From the NCBI RefSeq assembly GCF_037893015.1, contig NC_133666.1, positions 620,539,156 to 620,603,155 of the forward strand: DNA of 64,000 nt, read 5' to 3'. Each line of letters starts with the position of its first letter. Position 1 is the first letter of the stretch. This DNA is from Macrotis lagotis (Eukaryota; Chordata; Mammalia; Peramelemorphia; Peramelidae). This document shows, in pieces, positions 42,087 through 53,885 of the stretch. The translations under genes were made by a program, and so were the position numbers. Under the pieces are notes generated by a model that ran no database searches, was not told the origin of the DNA, and saw only the letters and a list, made by a program, of their open reading frames with translations.

Positions 42087-45000
42087 GTGGGGCTGGGGTC
42101 ATGCTGGCGAGCTCAAGGAGAAAGAAAGCACCACTGAACCGTACTTACCTCGTCTGGGCAGCCTGCACCAGTTGTGATTTCACAATAGAATCGGATCATT
42201 TTAGAAAACGGAGGGAGGAAACAAAAACACAAAAACAACCCAAACCAATTGGAACAGAGTCTGCATGCGTATGCAACAGTGTAAGCAGCCACAGCCTGCC
42301 TTCTCTCTTCCCCTCTCCTAGATACCCTGGGCCAGGGTTTTCCCCAACCATCAGCCTGCCCAGCTGCTCCCTGCAGGCCAGGTCAGTGGGGAGCTAGACA
42401 GCAGCGGAGACCTCTGCCTTACTGCTCTCATCTGCTAGGGAGTGCCTGGGAAAACAGCGAGGCACCCCCTAGCATTCTGTTAAACTGGGTCAGAGCGGTG
42501 TTGGCTTGTTCTTGGTGAAGTGCACAATTTCCACATGCATGGGGGCTCAGGGGATCTTGGCTGACTTTAGACAGCATATTTGATTGAAATTAAAAGGCAA
42601 CATTGTTTCCTATTTTTTCTTTTGTTTGGGTGGAGAAGTCTAGCTCTGGTTTAACATTTAAGAATACTATTTTCTTTGATTTTTATGCAGTCAAATGGGA
42701 AATTGGAAAGGGAAGAAAGCTGTCCATTTTCCTTTCCCTTTTTTAATCTACTTATCCACAGGAAAGACCAATGGGAATGTTACGGTATCTTTGAGAAACC
42801 TAACAAGATGAAGCCCAAGTTTCTGGGGATAGGGGTTGGATGTTGGAGAAGGAGAGAAATTTTCATGTGAGAAATGCACCATCCCATGCCATCCACCTCT
42901 CAGGTATCTGGGAAGTAGACAGAGATGGAAGGACTACTTTAAGCTGTCTGATGTGTGAAGCTGGGCCCTCCTCATCTTCTCCCCTCCCCCATGTGTACAT
43001 ACCTTCACTCACCCCCAGGTATCCAGAGATCTTTGGGAGAGATCAGCTTATTAGTCAAGGGAACTAAACTTCAGATTGAGGATTGATGGAGTATATGATA
43101 TGACTTCTAGGCCTAGATCCCTGGGGTTAGTTTTTGTTAATTCCTAGCACAGAATCCTCATGCTTTTGACTGGGTTCCCAGGGCATTATCTTCAGGTTTA
43201 ATATTTATGGCACATGGATATAAGCTGTTTGTTTCTCTCTTTGTCTCCTTTCCCAGCTCCTTCAGGGTCCTCAGAAACCTGCATTCAAAATAATGGAGTT
43301 ACCATTCGTTTTTGTATTATGTTCAATCATGAAAAAAAGGAATACCATGGGCCACAATGTATTTTCATGTTCCTTACCCTGCCTCCCACTCCTGTCCCTA
43401 CCCACTTGCCAAATATAGCCCAGGCTGTAATTCTCACTGAGACAGGATGATGCCTTTGGGGCTCAACAGACATTTTCGGAATGCAGGGTGAAATTCTGTC
43501 TCTTCCCAGAAAAAAAGATATTAACCTCTTTACAGGCTCTTCTAGCAATTATGCAATTTTCCAGTGTGAGAAAGAATATATTTTATATATATTAAATCTC
43601 TGACATGTTTGTGAACAGGCCCAGCTTAGCCATTCACCAAACTGTGAAGAGTTCTACAGGGATATTTGCTCAATGCTGTTTAGCAAAGTGAAGTATGTGA
43701 CTTAGTTGGGGAGGGAAACAGTCCTATGGAATTGTGGCTTGTAGATGATATCTAAGGTCAGCTTATCCCATCACTTTGGCCACATTGGAACATAGTTTTG
43801 TACTATGTCTGTGGAATAACTGGATCAATTCAAATGTACATTATGTAAAATCCATTACAAGACTGCAATACTTGTGGCATCTAGTAAGTTCCAAGGAAAG
43901 CCCTCTCTGCTTTGGGTTTTTCCTGGATTTAGGTCATCTTTTCCCAGTCTGGCATGGTTACATTTTCTCTTCTTGTAACCAGTGGCAAACTGGTGAAGCT
44001 GTGTATTAGTGACTCAGTGACCCTCAGGAGGTAAAGGCAACATAGTCTTTTAGAGTGAGCCCTAGGGTGATTTGTAAGTGGTTTCCAAAAATTGTCTTGT
44101 TGACCCATGGGTGAGTTTTAGCTCTTGCTAGAGATGGGTGTGAGTATGTGTATGCATGCATGTCTGCGTGCATGGGTTGGGGGTGGGAGGGGAATGAATA
44201 TGTGGGGAAGTAAGAAGAGGAAGGTACTGTGTTTTCCTGACAAAGCTTTTTTTGTGGTCTTTGGTAAAGTTGGCAAGGTCAAAAAGGCAAGTATGGGGAA
44301 TAGCCTCTCTCTGCTTTCTACTCTCCTGATCCCACTCCCTGCTCTCAGCACCACCCCCTGAAAGATGCTGGAGACTGCATACCAACAACTGTTTCTCCTT
44401 TCCCCTGTCCCCATCCTTTGCTCTCGAAGAATGTTACCCATTATAGCTTTTTTTGTTGATCAAATACCAAAGAACCATATTTCCTTCAGTCCTCTTCTTT
44501 CCTATCTTCTCCTCAGATACTGCTTTATACTAGGTCCACTCTTTCATCATCATGTACTTTGTAGAATTAAGCCAGATTTCACCCCACTCACCTGTCTGGT
44601 AAGGAGGAGTGACCACCAAGGTGGTACCAAATTAACCAGAGCATGGGTCCTTTGGAGAGTTGTGGCAACTCTCATTTTAGATTGGGGGTCAGTTTCTTGT
44701 GCTGTGTTTGCTTCTGGTCTGAGTCCTTCCAAGGACTAGACACATGTGGGACCTCTCAGCACTTTGCTAGCTTATGGGGTACCATTTGAGAGCTGCTGAC
44801 CTTGAGGATCATTGATTCTGTTCATGGGGGAAAAGCAGCAGGTCTTCTAGATTTAAAGTTGATGAGGTGAGGAGGCTGTATGGCAAAAGTCCAGACCTTC
44901 TCAAAAAATGATGGTCAGGCTATATTGGGCCTTCCCCTCCCCCAAAGATAGGTTTACTTTCCTGCCTCCTTGCTGGCAGTGGGAACTTTGGTGTGAAACA

Positions 45001-47564
45001 CTCCATATATTGTCAGGCTTGATTATTTTTTAGCTAAGATAGGTCCTTCATTCTTCCTGTAATGTGCCTGGGCTATCATGATAAAATTGATCAGTATTTG
45101 CTGCCAGGCCAGGACTTTTCTAGAACCCTGATTGGGGAAAGTTCCATGTGGGATCGAGGAAATTCCTCCACCCCGAACACCTAAGGATCATCTGAGTTGC
45201 CCCTCCCCTGAGTTGCTCTCTCTCCCCTTATCCCTCCCAGTTTGCTATTAGGAAAGAAATCTAATCTCTTAGATCTGTATCCTCAACCCCGTGGGACTTC
45301 TAGTAATGAAAATTAAGGTTTCTTTGAGTTCCAAGCTATTTCAGAAGGAAGCATAGGTTAAAGGAGCTTCCACTGGTTGTGAAGGGACATGACGGACATC
45401 TAGATGACAGACTTTGTGCTGTGTATAAACACAAAACAAAATTTAGAGGAGGGCAAGTAGACCTAGCTTATCCTCTGGGCTTGAGGAAGAGCAGAGAGAA
45501 GACAGTTTTTCTGGGGCTGTACTCCTTACCTCAACCTCTCATCCTTAGGAAAAATGAGGTATGAGATGTTGCAGGGGAAGAGATTTGCAAATGAATTTTT
45601 AAAAACACTTCCTTGAAGGCCAGCCTACATGCACTGGGTACATACGAAAGCCCAGGCCTTGAGCTTTTAATACAGTTTTTAGCTGTATAGGCAAGTTTCT
45701 GGTTTTGCCAATAACACCCCCTCACCTCTCTTCCCCCACCCCATGCGCCTCCCTTTCTTCCTTCTGCAGAGAAGGAATTTCCCAAACCTTCAGCATTGTC
45801 CTATACCATCAGATACTCAGGTAAAATACAGTGTTAACCCAGCTGCTAATTTGAATGGGCTAATTTCAGGTGGCATAAAAGGTGGGTATGTGGGTGTGTT
45901 CAGATATGTGAGGGTGTGTGTGCATGCGCGCTATGAGGATAGAGAGGCCATTCTCACAAGCTAACATTTTGAGAAGTGCTATCTATTGAGTATTGGACAC
46001 CTAGTTTACCTTAAAAGAGAGTAGGGAGGAAGACAGAATCCTTGGTTTGGGTTTCCAGAGGAGGAGCAGTCATCCTTTGATGAGAAGCAGCCATATGGTC
46101 CTTTCACTGTTGATTGTTGTCTACCCTTTGCTCCACCCTGACTTCTTCAAATATGACTGACTCAGCTCCTTTGTAGTACAGGTGGGTGAGTTAGTGAATT
46201 TTTGTTGACCTTTCAGGGTTAACTCTTATTCTACTTTGTACCAGGTCATCTTTTTGGCTAAATCTTGTTAGGGACAAAAGGAGAGTATAGAGAGTGAGTA
46301 GGAGACTACTAACGAATGGGACTAGAAATTGGAAGAGTAGGGAAAGGTGTAGCCTCATTGTATCCTTCTAGGAATGATGCACTGGTCTCTCACAATGGCC
46401 CTGTTCCTCTGCTGTCTTGAGTGACTGTTATATATATTTCAAAACCTCTGATGGCAGAGAAATATGTCTTGGTATTTTGGCAGATTCTCTTGAGAGTTGC
46501 TATGTCCTCTGTTTTTTGAGGATTAAGAAGCATTGTTTAGGAAAAAATGGCAACACACAACAGAGCTTGTAAAAACTAGATAAATCTTCAGTACTGTTGT
46601 TGTTACTGTTAATGTATGTGTGCATGTGAGTAGTTGGTGGAAGAATGGTGATGAAACCAACCTGTGACCCCAACATTTTCATTGTCAGTACCAGAAGCTG
46701 ATAAGATACAGTATGGGTCAAGGGAAAGGTGGTCAGAGTGCCCAAATGGGTGACTCCTAGGGAGAATGAAATTGATGATCCTGAAGATTATCACCTGGTC
46801 CCTTCATTGAACTAAAAAATGTTGTACTAGCACTCTGTTCTAGTGAGTCTTATCACATCAACCTAGATGACAAATAGTGCCCCCATCCCTGACCTTCCAC
46901 ATTGTAGGTATTTCTTACTATGTGCCTTGACAGTCCACCAGAATTCTAGCAAGTGGGCAAGGGAGATGGCCAGTTAGACTGAACAGGGTGGCATCCCCAA
47001 AAGCATGTTGAAGGCATCATTATCTCCTCCCACCCTCTATAGGGTAGGCTTTGTGGTGTCTGCTAATATCCTGTCATGGGAACAGCTACAGATCTGTGTG
47101 TATCTATGTGTGTCTTATGTGTTTTAGCTTCTAGAAGGCCCTGCCGAATGTTTTTAAAGAGGGGAATCAGTGTTCCCTGATCTTCACTGTTCCACAACCC
47201 CCCCATCCTTCCCCCAACCTTCCTTCCTTCAGAGAACCCTGAGTATGTTGCTTAGAACCTCCTGTTGGGGATGAGGGCTGGATCCTGGATTTGATTGAGC
47301 TAGAAGAGGGAAAAGGAGGGGATGAGGACTGAGGTTGGGAGGGAGCTCAGGGTGAGAAAGTCAGGAAGATGTCACCTCAGTAGGAAAGATGGTGATTCCA
47401 GAAAACTTGTCTGGTTGGTTTTGTTTTTTAAATGCTTTGCCAAACTGGTACTGTTGACAGAAACTATTTTCTAGTTTCCAGACAGCCAAGGCCCCTTCTA
47501 TTGGAAGGTATGTATGTGAGTGTGTGTGCACACCTGTCCGTTGGTGATGGTCCAAAAAGAGAAT

Positions 47565-47574
47565 TGTAAATAAA
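47565..47574 (+). promoter_or_regulatory. ZFTRAF1: Pumilio-type motif overlapping AATAAA
   Basis: TGTAAATA (47565-47572) matches the UGUANAUA Pumilio site and overlaps the hexamer AATAAA at 47569-47574. Relevant only if the 3' UTR extends this far. Confidence 0.3.
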
Positions 47575-47861
47575 TCATGATGTTTTTACATAGCCTTTCT
47601 CCCATATCACCAAACAGTTCCTGCTCCATTCCCCCCCTACCACTTCCACTCCCCAGTATTCTCCTCTGGTTTCCTTCAGCCCTCATTGTCCCCCATGGCC
47701 CTTGTAATGTTCATACACAGCAGCTGAGCCTTACTGCCCAGTTCTGAACTGGGCATCTTGAAAGATTGTAGCAAGTGTCTCGTGCCCCATTGGGAGACGG
47801 GCAGATCACAAACCTCCTTGCAGTATTCACTGTGGGTAATTTATTTAACTAGTGAATGTAG

Positions 47862-47876
47862 ATTAAAGTAATTAAA
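47862..47876 (+). terminator. ZFTRAF1: Twin ATTAAA hexamers, candidate distal poly(A) site
   Basis: ATTAAA occurs at 47862-47867 and 47871-47876, followed by ctttgtctgc and a GT-rich stretch. It is one of the better candidates for the distal ZFTRAF1 cleavage site. Confidence 0.35.
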
Positions 47877-48739
47877 ACGAAGAGAAACTAATGCTTTGTC
47901 TGCGGGATCATGTGTCCTCCTTGTATCCTAACCTGATTTTTAATTTGTCGTCTTGTTCTTTTGAGGCTCTCTTCTGAGGGCCTAGTAGAGAGCCATTGGT
48001 ATGGGGGAGGAGGGGATAAGGGATTGTTGTATTGGCAGAGTGGATACAGGGGGAGAAGAACTAACCCAGTAAACTCTGGAGGCCTTAAGTCCACATGGAA
48101 GGGCAGGGTGGATCTTTAGGAGATATGTATTTAATACTGGACTCCAGTGACTCCAGAGGTGGGGGAGGAGGCTTGGGGCTGGGGTTTTTATTAGGGGCTC
48201 AGCCATCCATCTCTTCCCCTCCCTTCCCCTCCTCTCCCTCCTTTCTTTTCCCTTTCTCCCATCTTCCCCTTCCACAAGCACTACATCCTTTGATTCACTT
48301 AAAATGAGAAATTTACAAAAATAATAATTTTTAAACAAAGCAAGAGAAGTGTTTTTAACGCTGTTGGGAATGATTCATTATGTTACTTTTGTGGTCTGCG
48401 TTCTGTTTGGATATTTTCTGTATGTAACTGTAGTTTAAAAAAAAATTGCCAAACTATACTTTGTCTGTGTTTCCTTAAAGGAGGTGAGGGTGGGGGTGAG
48501 AGGGATTGACTTCCTGGGATTTGGGTTTTTGCTTATTCTTGCCAACATCTTCACTTGATTCAGGAAATGACCCAGCCTTGCCTGGGTAAGTATTAATTTG
48601 CTTCCCTCATTTTGACTGGGACCCACAAAAACTGGGAATATACTAATTTTGTTCCTGCTTCCCCTAATCTTCATAGTAACACAAGCATTTCTCACATTAA
48701 AATTCCTTTATCTCTCTTAATTTTTTGAGCTATGATAGA

Positions 48740-48835
48740 TGTATATCTATTTTGCAGATAAGAAAACAAGTCTACAAAGGTTAATTGGACTATATAGTCA
48801 GATAACTGCTTGGTGGAGTTAGGCTAGAACCACAA
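48740..48835 (-). mobile_element. MIR-family fragment, minus orientation
   Basis: It reads 'attttgcagataagaaaac' with a trailing core trace. Short and diverged. Confidence 0.45.
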
Positions 48836-49290
48836 ATAAAAACTATAGGATCTCAGTGAGAAAGGACCTTAGAAGGGACCTTTTTAATCTCCCACCCCCT
48901 AAAGTAATACCATCCACTGTGACAGATAATTGTCTTATAGACCGTTTGAACACCTCAAATAATGGGATCTCACTTTACTCTTAAACCATCGAATTCTATT
49001 TTTTTGGGGACAACACCAATTGTTAGGAAGAGTTCTTATATTGAACTGAACTCCGCCTCTCTGTATTTTTTACCCATTTTGTCTAGAGTAACTCAGATCA
49101 AACTTAATCCCTCTTGAATATGGAAAAGAGCTATTAATTTGCTTCTCTTTAGTCTTTTTTCCTTTCCCCTCTGGATTAAAAAGCTCCACTTTGCTTAAAT
49201 ATTTATTAAATGACGTGGGTCTCCTTTATATCATGGATGGAAGCCTTCATGTGTGTGCTCTATCTTACCATTGAACCTTCTAAAATCTTG
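48836..49290 (+). mobile_element. CR1/L3-clade LINE 3' fragment
   Basis: The blocks 'acaccaattgttaggaag', 'tcttatattgaactgaactc' and 'cttaatccctcttgaat' follow the order of mammalian L3/CR1 3' ends. A related piece lies at 58760-58985. Confidence 0.6.
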
Positions 49291-49509
49291 ATCCTAGAAT
49301 TTTAAAGACTAAAATCCTTACAAATGATTGCTGTGGAGCAGAGCATAATGTATTTTTAACTTCCCTCCTTCCCCTCTGAATTCTGTGCTGCTGGCAATTC
49401 AGCTTCATATATTAGCAGCCACCTTATTCAGTTTGCTCATATTGAACTAACTCATTAAAACCTCCCCAGTCTTGAACATTAAGTCCTTGTAAATTTGCTT
49501 TGGGGGTGG

Positions 49510-49655
49510 TGGTGCAGCTAGGTGGTGCAGTGGATAGAGCACTGGCCTTGGAGTCAGGAGTACTTGAGTTCAAATCGGGCTTCAGACATTTAAAAATTAC
49601 TTAGCCATGTGGCCTTGGGCAAGCCATTTAACCCCACTGCCTTGCAAAAAAAAAA
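49510..49655 (+). mobile_element. CORE-SINE (WSINE1/MAR1 type)
   Basis: This full-length copy has head gcagctaggtggtgcagtgg, 'gttcaaatc', the core and a ten-base A-tail. It is the first of the family after a 22.5 kb gap. Confidence 0.92.
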
Positions 49656-49819
49656 TGTGTTGGGGAGGGTTCTTGTGGGATGACGGCCGCTACTGAAGAA
49701 GGTCCCATTCTGCAACCTAGGAGCTATACTATTGCTAAGGGGATGGAAAGGGTAAGTTACTTGCCTTGATTAACCCTGAGCTTTTATACTAAGGTCTTTG
49801 TGACTCAGAAACCTACATC

Positions 49820-50000
49820 CACTACACCAGTCTGACTCTACAAACAGATAAATAAAATACAATTTGAAGAGGAAGACAACACTAAGAAATAGGGGGATCA
49901 AAGAGGACTTCCTGTAGAAGTTGGTACCTGAACTAAACTTTTGAAAGGTATATATACACAGAGGTGGGAGACGCATACCAGAGGTCAAGGGAATTAGGTT
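49820..50000 (-). mobile_element. L2 LINE fragment, minus orientation
   Basis: The reversed L2 blocks read 'ggacttcctgtagaagttgg' and 'cctgaactaaac'. Diverged. Confidence 0.5.
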
Positions 50001-50561
50001 CATTTAGAAATATACGTGAATTTGAAATAAGCATGAAAACCTTGACCAGGTAGAGACCACATTTCCTCAGCTTTTGTCATTCATAATTGTGATTAAAGCA
50101 TTTCAGTGTCATATCAGTGATAAAAATTACTGAGAATAAAAAGAACTGAACCCCTGGATCTTCCACCAAAAGGCTTTTTTTTTTTACACATTGGCCTGTC
50201 ACTCTCCAGAACAGTTTTTCTAAGGGACAAAGCAAATAACAAATAAAAACAAATAGTGGCATTCACTAAACAACCCAACTATAAACTGGACCTCACTGTG
50301 GTTGAAGCTTAAGAAGTCTTAAAGAGTTTATTATCCAGGATAGGTGTCTCTAACCATGACCTGAATTAGCTCATTGAGAAATCATAAAGGAAAGTTGGTG
50401 GATATTGAGAGACATTACTCCTATCACCCCCTCACCCTTGGATTAAAAGGAAGTAATTCATATTGAACCCTGAAGACCAAAAGTATTTTGCTCCCCAGGA
50501 GCTTGTACTATGTTTCAAATAGTAACTCTAACCACTCCTACTGTGGTACCCTGTAATACTA

Positions 50562-50718
50562 TATTTTTTTTAAATTTTTATGTTTTTGCAAGGCAAATGG
50601 GACACAAATGTGCCCATGGCCACACAGCTAGGTAATTAAGTGTCTGAGGCCAAATTTGAACTCAGGCACTCCTGACTCCAGGGCTGGTGTTCTATCCACT
50701 GTGACACCTAACTGCCCC
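50562..50718 (-). mobile_element. CORE-SINE (WSINE1/MAR1 type), minus orientation
   Basis: This inverted copy is altered in the middle ('aatgggacacaaatgtgccc') but has a clear head 'ctatccactgtgacacctaa' at the right end. Confidence 0.88.
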
Positions 50719-51319
50719 TAACCAGTAATGCTTAATGACTTAGTGACACCCTTATACAAATGTCTGAATTCTAGCAATTTCAGATTTACTAAGAGGATTG
50801 AACTATGAGTCTAGCACTTGTAACAGTTATGAAATAGAACTTTTATACTTTCCTCCATGTCCTCCTTACAGATTGTCTCCTTTAATTTTTATACACACAC
50901 ACACACACAAACAGCTAAGACTTGAGTCCTGAAATTCTCCAAGAATAGATGAGATAAATGTAAAGTGCCATAAAGTACTCTCATGCTAGCTGTTAGAACT
51001 TAGTAATAATCAACCCATCAACAAGTATTCTTTGGATCCTTATGACCAACCAGTTCTGTCCCCAACTAACTACATAATACATTTACTTACTTCAAGATCT
51101 AGTAGTAAGTTAAACTTGTAGGCTTTAGAATGCTAATTAAATGAGACCAACCTGTCATTACCATTCTTTATCTAGCCCACCTCATCCTGTCTAAAAGCAT
51201 CTTGGAAGTCAAATGACTTCCTAACATCCAGAAATCTCAGCAACATTCTTCAGATTTAATAAACCTATTTTTAAAAATCAGGTTATTTTAACCTGGCCTA
51301 ACCATAGAATTGTAAAATC

Positions 51320-51475
51320 CTTACAGGAGCTATTAATTGTAACCTCTTCATTTTACAGATGAGAAAACTCAAGGATAGGTGGTTTGTCCCAAGTTATATA
51401 AGATAATAAACCTCAAGGGCAGTATTTGAATGCAGGCCTTCTAGTTTCAGAGCCACTGCTCTTTCAACTGTATTA
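51320..51475 (-). mobile_element. MIR-family SINE, minus orientation
   Basis: It reads 'cattttacagatgagaaaac', 'gtttgtcccaagttatataag' and 'cttctagtttcagagcca', the reversed MIR order. Confidence 0.65.
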
Positions 51476-51846
51476 ACCTTTTCTTGTTCAATCATGGAGT
51501 TGATTTAGATGACTTCTAAGATTATTTTCATTTCTAGGTCTATACTGGCTCCCTGAGATCATACCCTCCTTTTCTAAATGGTCATGAATTATGCCCCCCC
51601 TTTTCTAAATGATCATGAATTATCCCTTCAAGAATGTTTTAGAATTTTAACATTTTTTCTCAACCTGTTTTAATAAGCTTATTTGGTTGCTCTCTAAGGA
51701 GAGAGAACCTAACAGAAGAATAGAACCTTATATAAATTAGACCAGGAATTGACAAAGCTTAGTTTATTCAGTGTAGAGATAAACAGAACTTCACTCTGTC
51801 ATGGCACCACTCCCTATCTAAAACTCTGAAAATCATTAAGTCATGC

Positions 51847-51981
51847 GGGGGCAGTTAGGTGGTACAGTGAATAGACTACCAGCCCTGGAGTCAAGGGGAC
51901 CTGAGTTTAAATTAGACCTCAGACACCTAGCTGTATGACATTGGGTAAGTCACTTAACCCCATTGCCTTGCAAAAAAGAAA
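51847..51981 (+). mobile_element. CORE-SINE (WSINE1/MAR1 type)
   Basis: The head ggggcagttaggtggtacag is followed by a core lacking the 'ttaataattac' block (deletion) and a short A/G tail. Confidence 0.88.
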
Positions 51982-52059
51982 AGGTAAAGCTGTGAGTTTT
52001 CTGTCAGTTCAGAATAATAAACTTCCTGCATTAAAGCTTTCCTAGTTCCACAGCTGCTA

Positions 52060-53055
52060 ATGTTTCCTCCCAAGACATCCCCTTGTCTTTATATTGTGTT
52101 TATATGTTTAATAAGAAAAGACAGGTGCTCTATCAGCCAGCACCACACCATCCATATGTGGAACCATTTATTACAACAAATGGAGAAGTTTTGAATACTA
52201 TGGATAAGTTCACTCACTTTGGCAGTTTACTTTCCAAGGAGATACACATCGATGATGAAGTTGACCTGTACATTGTCAGAGCTAACTCAGTAAATGTGAG
52301 GCTTTGAAAGAAAGCGTAGGAGAGAAGAGGTATTATTAGACTGACTACCAAACTGAAGATCTTAGAAAGATTCTGAAGGTCCCCTGGCAGGATAAGATAG
52401 CAGAAACAGGTCCTTTCTCAAGCTAAACTGCCAAGCATTCAAACTTCACTGAAGAGTGCAATAGGGCAGTTAGGTGGTGCAGTGGATAGAGTACTGACCT
52501 TGGAGTCAGAAGGAACTGAGTTCAAATCTGTATTTGGACACTTAATAATTACCTAACCCTGTGACCCTGGGCAAGTCACTTAACCCCATTGCCTTACAAC
52601 CCCCCCCCCCCCAAGTGCAACTCTATGATTTGGTCATGTTCACATGCCAAACAAATGCTTGTCATATGGACTATTATTTGGAGAACTCACACAAAGCAAC
52701 TATCACTGTGGGGGGGGGGGAGCTGTCAGAAGAATAAATACAAGGACACTCTGAAGTTCTCTCAAGAACTTTGGAATTGATTATGCAGCATGGGAGACAC
52801 TAGTCCAGGCCCACCCAGCATGGCGGACCCTTATCAGAAAGGATACTGTTCTCTATGAGGAAGGCAAAGTGGAAGCAACTCAAAGGAAACAGGAAATGCA
52901 TAAATTTAGATGTTCACATGGACTATTTGTGCCTGACCTGTGGTAAAGCAATCTGAGTTCATATTGGTCTAAATCAGCCACAGTTGGACCCAGTCATTTC
53001 TCTCTAACATAGTGATGTCATTGTGGTCATCTTCAATAATAAAGGAAAAGAACCA
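52060..53055 (+). mobile_element. RTE (BovB-like) LINE, 3' kilobase, interrupted by a SINE
   Basis: The frame at 52083-52307 encodes KKRQVLYQPAPHHPYVEPFI and onward to 'DKFTHFGSLLSKEIHIDDEV', the conserved C-terminal part of RTE/BovB reverse transcriptase. Downstream come the family's 3' blocks: 'cacatggactatttgtgcc', 'tattggtctaaatcagcc', 'agtgatgtcattgtggtc' and a short terminal repeat of aataaagg type. It is 5' truncated, the coding part is broken, and it is inactive. A CORE-SINE entered it at 52461. Confidence 0.85.
52462..52613 (+). mobile_element. CORE-SINE (WSINE1/MAR1 type) inserted in the RTE LINE, with a C-run tail
   Basis: It is full length from 'agggcagttaggtggtgcag'. The duplication agtgcaa at 52455-52461 and 52614-52620 confirms insertion into the LINE. 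In place of an A-tail it ends in 13 consecutive C (52600-52612). Confidence 0.93.
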
Positions 53056-53159
53056 TCAGCAAATCATATATACATATATATGTATATGTCTGTATTTAGT
53101 TAGACATATCTGTATTTATGTAAATGTAAATGTATACACACATTTAAATACACATACTA

Positions 53160-53323
53160 GGGGCAGCTAGGTTGTGCAATGGATAGAGCACCGGCCTCGG
53201 AGTCAGGAGTACCTGGGTTCAAATCCGACCTCAGACACTTAATAATTACCTAGCCATGTGGCCTTGGGCAAGCAACTTAACCCCATTGCCTTGAAAAATC
53301 TAAAACAAAACAAAACAAAACAT
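53160..53323 (+). mobile_element. CORE-SINE (WSINE1/MAR1 type)
   Basis: This full-length copy has a tail of caaaa units. The duplication aaatacacatact lies at 53146-53158 and 53324-53336, exact. Confidence 0.95.
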
Positions 53324-53417
53324 AAATACACATACTGGAATATGCGAGTATTGAAATACCTCCCTGCCCCAAAGAGCCTACTTTCTGTCTGGAAACATGT
53401 ATAAATAAAAATACGTT

Positions 53418-53705
53418 GTCTTCACCAATAGAATGTATGCTCTTTGAATGCTTGATCTATTTCCCACCTTTTTTTTTTTCATTCCCAGCAGTTAATACAA
53501 TGCCTGGCACAGTGGTAAAGAATTGGTTAAATGGTGTTGATGGACTGATAGAATGTAAGCTGTTTGAGGGCAGCTACTTTCATTTTTGGCTTTGTATATA
53601 TGGACTGATAGAATGTAAGCTGTTTGAGGGCAGCTACTTTCATTTTTGGCTTTGTATATCCAATGTTTAGCATATAGTAGGTTCTTAATAAATATTGATA
53701 GAAGA
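53418..53705 (+). mobile_element. Two L2 LINE 3' ends in + orientation
   Basis: One terminus runs from 'aatgtatgctctttgaatgc' to 'acaatgcctggcacag'. A second runs from 'agaatgtaagctgtttgagg' to 'catatagtaggttcttaa'. Part of the second is duplicated in tandem (53541-53659). Confidence 0.65.
53541..53659 (+). repeat. 60-bp perfect tandem duplication
   Basis: Two identical units (53541-53600 and 53601-53659) begin tggactgatagaatgtaagc. The second differs only at its last base. Both lie in an L2 3' end. Confidence 0.95.
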
Positions 53706-53734
53706 CTAAATAGTTTTGACTATGGTCATAATTA

Positions 53735-53885
53735 CAGCTAGAAGGATTTAGAGGTTATCTAGTCTCCTACTCCATTTTACAAATGACAAAACTGAGGCCC
53801 CTCCAGATAGAGGAAATGACTTGCCTGAGGTCACATAGGTAATATATAGGAGAGCTGTGATTTGAAATCAGGACCTCTGAATACA
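53735..53885 (-). mobile_element. MIR-family SINE, minus orientation
   Basis: It reads 'ctccattttacaaatgacaa', 'gaaatgacttgcctgagg' and 'aaatcaggacctctgaat', the MIR order in reverse. Confidence 0.65.

Larger units (their letters stand above)
42087..48480 (+). other. ZFTRAF1: Probable long 3' UTR of ZFTRAF1
   Basis: More than 6 kb follow the stop without a recognised interspersed repeat, unlike the spacer after 48700. The stretch holds several poly(A)-type hexamers (42589, 47569, 47862, 47871) and at least two Pumilio-type motifs, TGTACATA at 42994-43001 and TGTAAATA at 47565-47572. Open frames here lack homology. The true end could be as early as about 42610 (attaaa at 42589 followed by a GT/T-rich run) or as late as about 48480. 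Transcript data would decide. Confidence 0.45.

Noticed and set aside
42100-48700. Small open frames between ZFTRAF1 and TONSL as possible genes
   Set aside because: None exceeds about 125 codons, none has recognisable motifs, and frames occur on both strands at the rate expected by chance.
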